Positions 7,011-10,905 of a stretch of 10,905 nucleotides of DNA are shown piece after piece. Position 1 is the stretch's first letter, and each line of letters starts with the position of its first letter. This stretch comes from CAITNQ01 sp041661365. Lineage in GTDB: Bacteria > Latescibacterota > UBA2968 > UBA8231. The notes below the pieces were generated by a model. It had not been told where the DNA came from, searched no databases, and saw only the letters and a list, made by a program, of their open reading frames with translations. The DNA lies in contig JBAZUN010000181.1 in assembly GCA_041661365.1 (NCBI GenBank), forward strand, positions 1-10,905, read 5' to 3'. The position numbers and the translations under genes are program-made.

Positions 7011-10000
7011 GTCGCCGACTAGCGCCACCGTCATCGGACTGACCCGGTTGGTGCCGTTGTGCGTCAGGGACAGGGTTGCCACACGGTTATGACCGGCGGC
7101 GGGAGATGGGGAGAAATTGATCACAAAGGTCTGCGTCATCCCTGGTCCTACCGGCGTGACCGTGTTCGGAATGACACTGAACTGGGCCGCGTCAGTACCC
7201 GTCAACGACGGGGTGACCGAAAGGGCGGTGTTGCCGGAGTCGGTCACGGAGACCGTCTGGGAACCGGCCGCCGTGAAGGTCAAACGGGCAGGCACCATAT
7301 CACCACCCTTCACCAGGATGCTGAGGGTGTCAGCCACCTGCGCCGAAGGCCCACTGTGGTTACCAGCGCTGTCCACCGCGGCGATGCGGTAGTAATAGAT
7401 CCCCGGGGGCACTCCCGGATCGGCGATGGTGGTGGCCGCGCGACCGGCGCGCAGGATGGAGTNNNNNNNNNNACCGGCGGTCTGGGTGCGGTAGAGGACA
7501 TAATGGGAGAGATCGGCATCAGGAGCAGCTGTCCAGGAAAGGACGACCTGGCCATTGCCGGCGGACGAGCTCAGGCCCTGGGGGGCACCAGGAGGCGGGT
7601 CGGTCCCGTTTCCCGACAGGGAGACGGTTTGGCTCGGGCTCATCGGGTCGTTGCTGAGGATGGTCAGAGTGCCGGCCTTGGCGCCGGCCGAGGTTGGGGA
7701 GAAGGTCACCGTCACGGTCTGAGTGGCAGCACCCGAGAGTGTGAAGCTGCTTGGTGCTACGCTGAACTGCGGGTTAGTCGAACTAATGCTAGAAACCGTC
7801 AGAGGTTCTTGGCCGTGATTGGTGACCCTGAAGATGCTGAAGGCCATTGAGTCCTTCGTGACGTAACCGAAGTCCAGGCCACTCAGGGCAGACCAGGAAC
7901 GCACCTCGTCTGACACGGAGTTGTTGGTCAACCGGGTCGGGCTGCTCCCGTCGGCGTTCATCACGTACACTTCAGTGTTTTCGTCACGGTTGGTGGTGAA
8001 GGTCACCTTGCTTGCGTCAGGGGACCAGGCATGGTATCCCTCGAAAGCGGCAGTATTGGTTAGCCGTGTCAGGCCACTTCCGTCAAGGTTCATTATGTAC
8101 AGCTCAGAATTGCCGTCCCGTGTGGATGTGAAGCTCAGGCGTCCATCCGGTGTAAATGTGGGATTGCCGTCGTCTGCAGAATTGCTAGTTAGCCTCGTCT
8201 CAGTGCTCCCATCCACGCTGATGAGGTAAAGCTCCCAGTTCCCGTCGCGGTTCGACTGGAAGGCAATCCTCGTTCTATCAGGCGACCACGTGGGGCAGAT
8301 GTCGACGGCGGCGTTGCTGGTCAGCCGGGTGATATCGCTTCCATCTACCCGCATGGTATAGATATCCTCGCTTCCGCCACGGCCGGAGTGGAACGCGATC
8401 CTGGTACCGTCAGGCGACCAGGCGGGCCAGTCATCGTTCCCGCTGGAGGTGGTAAGGCGAACCACCCCACTGCCATCTGCCTGCATGGTGTAGATCTCAG
8501 TATCTCCGTCGCGAGTCGACTTGAAAGCAAGTCGAGCGCCGTTGGGCGACCATGCAGGTTGGTTGTCGATTCCAGGGCTGTTGGTCAGCCGGGTGACGCC
8601 GGTGCCGTCCGGCAGCATCGAGTAGATCTCCCCACCCCCAGCCTCATCACGCTCAGAGGCAAAGGCGATCCTGGTGTCTGCTGGCGACAGGGCTGAGACT
8701 ACGGCGACAGGCGGTAGAACCGTCCTACCGGTGCCGTTGACCGTCAACTGGATGCTGGGTGAGTCTGGGTCATTGCTGGTGATCGTGAGCGTGGCGTACT
8801 TTGTCCCTGCTGATGCGGGACTGAAGGCAATTGCCACGTCCTGGCTGCTTCCCGGAGGCACCGAGAAGTTGCTCGGACTGGCCGAGAACTGGCCATCACC
8901 GAGGGTGATGCTACTCACCGAAAGGGTACCGGTCCCCGTGTTCCTGAGGACCATGGTCCTTGAGACGGTGGTACCGACGGTAGTCTGTCCGATATGGCGG
9001 AACGGGGCCCAGGAGGGGGTGACGTTCGTCCCTCCACTTGTGAGCGTCGACGGAGTACCGCCAGTTGCCGTCACCGTGTAGATCTGCCAGGCGTCATAGG
9101 TGATCCTTGTCCCATCCGGAGACCAAGACGGCGCGTGGCAATCGACAGCCGGGGTGAGTTGCACCCGCCCTGAGCCACCCACATTCATTGAGTAGATGGG
9201 ATTGCTGCCCCCCAAGCCTGAGCGAAACGCGATTCTGGTACCGTCCGGCGACCACGCTGGATCGGAGTCGACCAAGCCATCGGACGTAAGGCGGACCACG
9301 TTGGACCCATCCGAGTTCATGAGGTAGATCTCGCCGTAGCTGTGGTCTCGCGACGATTTGAAGACGATCATGGTGCCATCAGGCGACCATGACGGCATGC
9401 CATCCTCTGCCGCGTTACTAGTCAACCTAGTCAGAGTCCCACTGCTGGTGTCAGCTGTGTAGATCTCCATCTGTCCGTCGCGCGTGGACGCGAAGGCGAT
9501 CTTTGTCCCGTCCGGCGACCACGAAAAAGGGTAGTCCGCGGAGTGCACGACCCCCGAGTTGGTCGTGACTCGGGTCACGCCCGCCCCGTTGGCGTCCATT
9601 AAGTAGATGTCGCCGCTAGGGTTATCGCGTGCCGAGGTGAAGGCGATCCGGGAACCATCCGGAGACCAGGCGGGGTTCTGATCTGAAGACGGGTGCTGAG
9701 TCAGGTTGGTCTGACCCGTTCCGTCGGGGTTCATGGCGTAGATCTCACGGTTACCATCGCGATCAGACTCAAACGCGATCTGGTTGGCGATCTGGAGGTC
9801 GGGAGGGCCCTCGATCGCTCTACCGTTCACCACCAGACGAGTGAGCGGTGAATCGAGGTCGTTGCTTGCCAGTGTCAGTGTAGTGTAGACAGTCCCGCTT
9901 GCGACAGGTCGAAACTCAACCACGACAGCCTGTGAACCGCCGGGTGCGAGCGAGAATGCAGATGGATTGACTGAAAACGTAGGATCCGTAGCGGTGATCT

Positions 10001-10905
10001 GCGTGACGTTTAGTGTGGCCGATCCCGCGTTGGTCACCATCATCGTCCGCGCTACCGTCGATCCCACCACGGCTTGGCCGATGTAACGAAAGGACTGCCA
10101 CGAAGGCCATATATACTGATTGGAAGGTGCGGTGGTAAGGCGGGCTAGGCTTCCTCCCGTCGCCGCCATTGTGTAGATATCGAAGTTGTGGTTAGCATCG
10201 CCTAGGCCGAAGGCTATCCTGCTGCCATCCGGGGACCACGACGGAGTCCACTTCCGGAGACCTACAGAACTGCCCGCGACTAAAACATCATCCGTACCGT
10301 CGGCATCTACAACGTGGATGTCATCGAGTCCTCCCCCGCCGCCAGTCACATAGGCGATCCTGGCACCATCGGGCGAATAGGCGAGGCCAGCATTCAAATA
10401 GGCGCTGTTGAGGCGTAGGGAGCTCGTACCGTCAGGCTTGATGGTGTATAGTCCCGAACCTATCACGTTGTACGCTATCCTGGTACCGTCGGGGGACCAA
10501 GCGCAGGATTCAGCACCCGTGCCAAGAGATATATTGGCAGAGCCATCGGCATTCATCACGTGCAGGCCGCTACCGGAGGAAACGAAGGCCAGCCTTGTAC
10601 CATCGGGAGACCAGGAAGGATAGTTATCTAAGGCAGGATCAGTCGTCAGCCGAACAAGACCAGATCCGTCGGCATTCATCACGTAGATCTCACAGTTCCC
10701 GTCTCTCACAGATGAAAAGGCGATCCTTGTTCCGTCTGGCGACCATGACGGGACTACATCGTCTGCTGTATTGCTTGTCAGGCGTACTACACCGCTGCCG
10801 TCGGCGTTCATCACGAAGATCTCTCGATTGCCGTCCTGTAGTGCATGGAAGGCGATCTTGCCTGCAATCTGCAGGTCCTGTCCGTGGACAGTCGAAGCAA
10901 ATACC
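6882..10905 (-). CDS. 5' part of a giant exported beta-propeller/Ig-like repeat protein (start lies beyond the window)
   Basis: The frame is open to the right edge of the window, so the true start is missing; a GTG at 10814 lies inside a propeller blade and is not a believable start. The edge reads VFASTVHGQ and then DLQIAGKIAF, which resembles a signal-peptidase site (V-F-A) followed directly by the first blade. Three units follow, each six PD40/TolB-like blades (signature WSPDGTRIAF, RDGN.EIY.MNADGSG) plus an ASH-type Ig domain. After them come FnIII-1, another Ig-like domain and the first third of FnIII-2. The frame then runs out of homology (GRRDRSDALRR) and stops at 6882-6884. No enzymatic motif is visible. 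The family role is binding or scaffolding outside the cytoplasm. It is very probably the N-terminal part of the same protein as the frame at 269-6868. Ten Ns interrupt codons 1115-1118 counted from the GTG. Coding and architecture are certain; the function is inferred. Confidence 0.93.
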   Translation of the reverse strand, partial: VFASTVHGQDLQIAGKIAFHALQDGNREIFVMNADGSGVVRLTSNTADDVVPSWSPDGTRIAFSSVRDGNCEIYVMNADGSGLVRLTTDPALDNYPSWSPDGTRLAFVSSGSGLHVMNADGSANISLGTGAESCAWSPDGTRIAYNVIGSGLYTIKPDGTSSLRLNSAYLNAGLAYSPDGARIAYVTGGGGGLDDIHVVDADGTDDVLVAGSSVGLRKWTPSWSPDGSRIAFGLGDANHNFDIYTMAATGGSLARLTTAPSNQYIWPSWQSFRYIGQAVVGSTVARTMMVTNAGSATLNVTQITATDPTFSVNPSAFSLAPGGSQAVVVEFRPVASGTVYTTLTLASNDLDSPLTRLVVNGRAIEGPPDLQIANQIAFESDRDGNREIYAMNPDGTGQTNLTQHPSSDQNPAWSPDGSRIAFTSARDNPSGDIYLMDANGAGVTRVTTNSGVVHSADYPFSWSPDGTKIAFASTRDGQMEIYTADTSSGTLTRLTSNAAEDGMPSWSPDGTMIVFKSSRDHSYGEIYLMNSDGSNVVRLTSDGLVDSDPAWSPDGTRIAFRSGLGGSNPIYSMNVGGSGRVQLTPAVDCHAPSWSPDGTRITYDAWQIYTVTATGGTPSTLTSGGTNVTPSWAPFRHIGQTTVGTTVSRTMVLRNTGTGTLSVSSITLGDGQFSASPSNFSVPPGSSQDVAIAFSPASAGTKYATLTITSNDPDSPSIQLTVNGTGRTVLPPVAVVSALSPADTRIAFASERDEAGGGEIYSMLPDGTGVTRLTNSPGIDNQPAWSPNGARLAFKSTRDGDTEIYTMQADGSGVVRLTTSSGNDDWPAWSPDGTRIAFHSGRGGSEDIYTMRVDGSDITRLTSNAAVDICPTWSPDRTRIAFQSNRDGNWELYLISVDGSTETRLTSNSADDGNPTFTPDGRLSFTSTRDGNSELYIMNLDGSGLTRLTNTAAFEGYHAWSPDASKVTFTTNRDENTEVYVMNADGSSPTRLTNNSVSDEVRSWSALSGLDFGYVTKDSMAFSIFRVTNHGQEPLTVSSISSTNPQFSVAPSSFTLSGAATQTVTVTFSPTSAGAKAGTLTILSNDPMSPSQTVSLSGNGTDPPPGAPQGLSSSAGNGQVVLSWTAAPDADLSHYVLYRTQTAGXXXXSILRAGRAATTIADPGVPPGIYYYRIAAVDSAGNHSGPSAQVADTLSILVKGGDMVPARLTFTAAGSQTVSVTDSGNTALSVTPSLTGTDAAQFSVIPNTVTPVGPGMTQTFVINFSPSPAAGHNRVATLSLTHNGTNRVSPMTVALVGDVPPVSPQNLSASVGQRQVMLTGRRDRSDALRRLPGLDGTGAW
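7011..7316 (-). other. Ig-like (choice-of-anchor-D-like) domain between the two FnIII domains
   Basis: About 102 residues run from LVKGGDMVPARLTF to MTVALVGDV. They include SVTDSGNTALSVTPSL, the DAAQFSVIPNTVTPV segment and FVINFSPSPAAGHNRVATL, the usual succession for a choice-of-anchor-D domain. The first strand is unusual: it lacks the LDFG/VG motif and starts with GSQTVSVTDSG. Confidence 0.65.
7317..7586 (-). other. Fibronectin type III domain 1 (contains the N gap)
   Basis: The segment has FnIII hallmarks: APQGLSSSAGNGQVVLSW (core Trp), DLSHYVLYR (C-strand Tyr) and YYYRIAAVDSAGNHSG (F-G strands). Ten Ns at 7463-7472 fall between the TAG and SILRAG segments. FnIII-2 has about four residues (APGD) at the same place, so the placeholder length happens to fit and keeps the frame. 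The domain serves as the reference that exposes the lesion in FnIII-2. Confidence 0.85.
7463..7472. other. Assembly gap of ten Ns
   Basis: Ten undetermined bases lie inside FnIII-1. The reading frame is the same on both sides and the predicted gap matches the FnIII-2 linker length. The real number of bases is unknown, since a ten-N run is often a scaffold placeholder. Confidence 0.98.
7602..7886 (-). other. ASH/choice-of-anchor-D Ig-like domain, unit 3
   Basis: The domain runs from LDFGYVTKDSMAFSIFRVTN to VSLSGNGTD. It shows the standard pattern: LDFG at the first strand, NHGQEPLTVSSI, the PQFSVAPSSFTL segment, VTVTFSPTSAG, and ILSNDPMSP near the end. It resembles the long Ig-like array in the C-terminal half more than the domains of units 1 and 2. 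Confidence 0.82.
7887..8681 (-). other. Six-bladed TolB/PD40-type beta-propeller, unit 3
   Basis: Six well-conserved blades are readable: RIAFASERD, RLAFKSTRDGD, RIAFHSGRGG, RIAFQSNRDGN, RLSFTSTRDGN and KVTFTTNRDEN. Each but the last is followed by a (W/F)(S/T)P(D/N)-type turn. This is the most regular of the three propellers. The final blade ends in RSWSALSG and passes into a more diverged Ig-like domain, so the linker differs from units 1 and 2. Confidence 0.87.
8724..9002 (-). other. ASH/choice-of-anchor-D Ig-like domain, unit 2
   Basis: About 93 residues open with FRHIGQTTVGTTVSRTM, closely matching unit 1 (FRYIGQAVVGSTVARTM), and contain RNTGTGTLSV, PPGSSQDVAIAFSP and TSNDPDSP. The propeller-to-Ig junction has the same sequence logic in units 1 and 2, so the pair was probably duplicated as a block. 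Confidence 0.82.
9003..9800 (-). other. Six-bladed TolB/PD40-type beta-propeller, unit 2
   Basis: Six PD40 blades are readable, starting at QIAFESDRDGNREIY and followed by RIAFTSARD, KIAFASTRDG, MIVFKSSRD, RIAFRSGLGG and a short last blade RITYDAWQIYTV. Blades 1 to 5 end in WSPDG(S/T) and the last ends in SWAPF. The segment begins 1077 bases (359 codons) after the equivalent linker of unit 1, so units 1 and 2 are the same length. The short sixth blade lacks the RDGN turn, as does the last blade of unit 1. Confidence 0.87.
9819..10088 (-). other. ASH/choice-of-anchor-D Ig-like domain, unit 1
   Basis: About 90 residues run from FRYIGQAVVGSTVARTM to LVVNGRA. Family hallmarks are visible: a VG.TV.RTM first strand, a V.NAGSATLNV segment, F.L.PGGSQAVVVEF.P in the middle and L.SNDLDSP near the end. 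This pattern is typical of ASPM-SPD-2-Hydin (ASH) and choice-of-anchor-D Ig-like domains, which usually act as spacers or protein-contact modules in extracellular bacterial proteins. Confidence 0.8.
10089..10877 (-). other. Six-bladed TolB/PD40-type beta-propeller, unit 1
   Basis: Six blades of about 35-48 residues can be read, each beginning with an (R/K)IAF/IAY-like strand and ending near a WSPDG-like turn. Blades 2 to 5 are degenerate, for example GSGLHVMNADGS and GGGGGLDDIHVVDADGT. The last blade closes with PSWQSF and runs straight into the Ig-like domain. Six blades match the TolB C-terminal propeller. PD40 propellers usually act as protein- or ligand-binding platforms outside the cytoplasm. 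The segment opens with DLQIAGKIAF, nearly the same linker (DLQIANQIAF) that opens unit 2, which points to duplication of a whole unit. Confidence 0.85.

Noticed and set aside
7059..7850. A 263-codon plus-strand open frame
   Set aside because: It crosses the N gap and lies antisense to the FnIII/Ig region; its content (Gly/Arg-rich, no motif) is that of a shadow frame.
7602..10877. CRISPR-like or DNA-level tandem array because of the recurrent gcgatcctggtaccgtc motif
   Set aside because: The recurrence is the reverse complement of the codons for DGTRIAF in successive propeller blades, so it is protein repeat structure.
7602..10905. Calling the propeller part TolB of the Tol-Pal system
   Set aside because: TolB is a single propeller of about 430 residues with its own N-terminal domain and Pal-operon context; here three propellers alternate with Ig domains in a giant protein.

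Overview
The window looks like a piece of a high-GC bacterial genome, probably an environmental or metagenome assembly since it holds a run of ten Ns. About 97% of it is one very large surface or secreted protein gene on the minus strand, read from right (10905) to left (269). The C-terminal tail with a YPNPFNPTT motif and a terminal MVLLR, together with the DxDxxG...FFxFADxFG calcium-loop segment, is the style of giant exported proteins in the FCB group and related candidate phyla (Latescibacterota, Poribacteria, KSB1, Eisenbacteria-like). That placement is inference from protein style, not a marker gene.

The gene appears as two open frames: 10905-6882 (5' end outside the window) and 6868-269. 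They are almost certainly one gene. The first ends inside a fibronectin type III (FnIII) domain and the second continues the same domain in another frame. A paralogous FnIII domain just upstream shows that about 8 bases, including the core Trp codon, are missing near 6941-6950. This is a real frameshift mutation or an assembly error. The ten-N gap lies in that paralogous domain, about 520 bases away.

Domain order from the N-terminus: a possible signal-peptide end at the window edge; three consecutive units, each a six-bladed TolB/PD40-type beta-propeller followed by an ASH/choice-of-anchor-D Ig-like domain (10877-7602); FnIII-1 (with the N gap); another Ig-like domain; FnIII-2 (with the frameshift); a cadherin-like domain; two tandem 105-residue repeats; a He_PIG-like domain; eleven ASH/choice-of-anchor-D domains in a row (5560-2180); an SbsA/Big_5-type Ig domain; a carboxypeptidase-regulatory-like domain; a cohesin-like domain; a dockerin-like Ca2+ segment flanked by two Cys; a second cohesin-like sandwich; and a FlgD-Ig/type 9 secretion sorting tail.

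The likely picture is a long exported fibre of more than 3,500 residues. Propellers sit at the N-terminal tip for binding, Ig-like domains form the stalk, and the C-terminal tail directs secretion or cell-surface attachment. No enzyme active site was recognised. Downstream of the stop codon is a strong hairpin with a T-rich arm, probably the terminator. The remaining 211 bases at the left edge hold no convincing gene. No RNA gene, CRISPR array, insertion sequence or plus-strand gene is supported.
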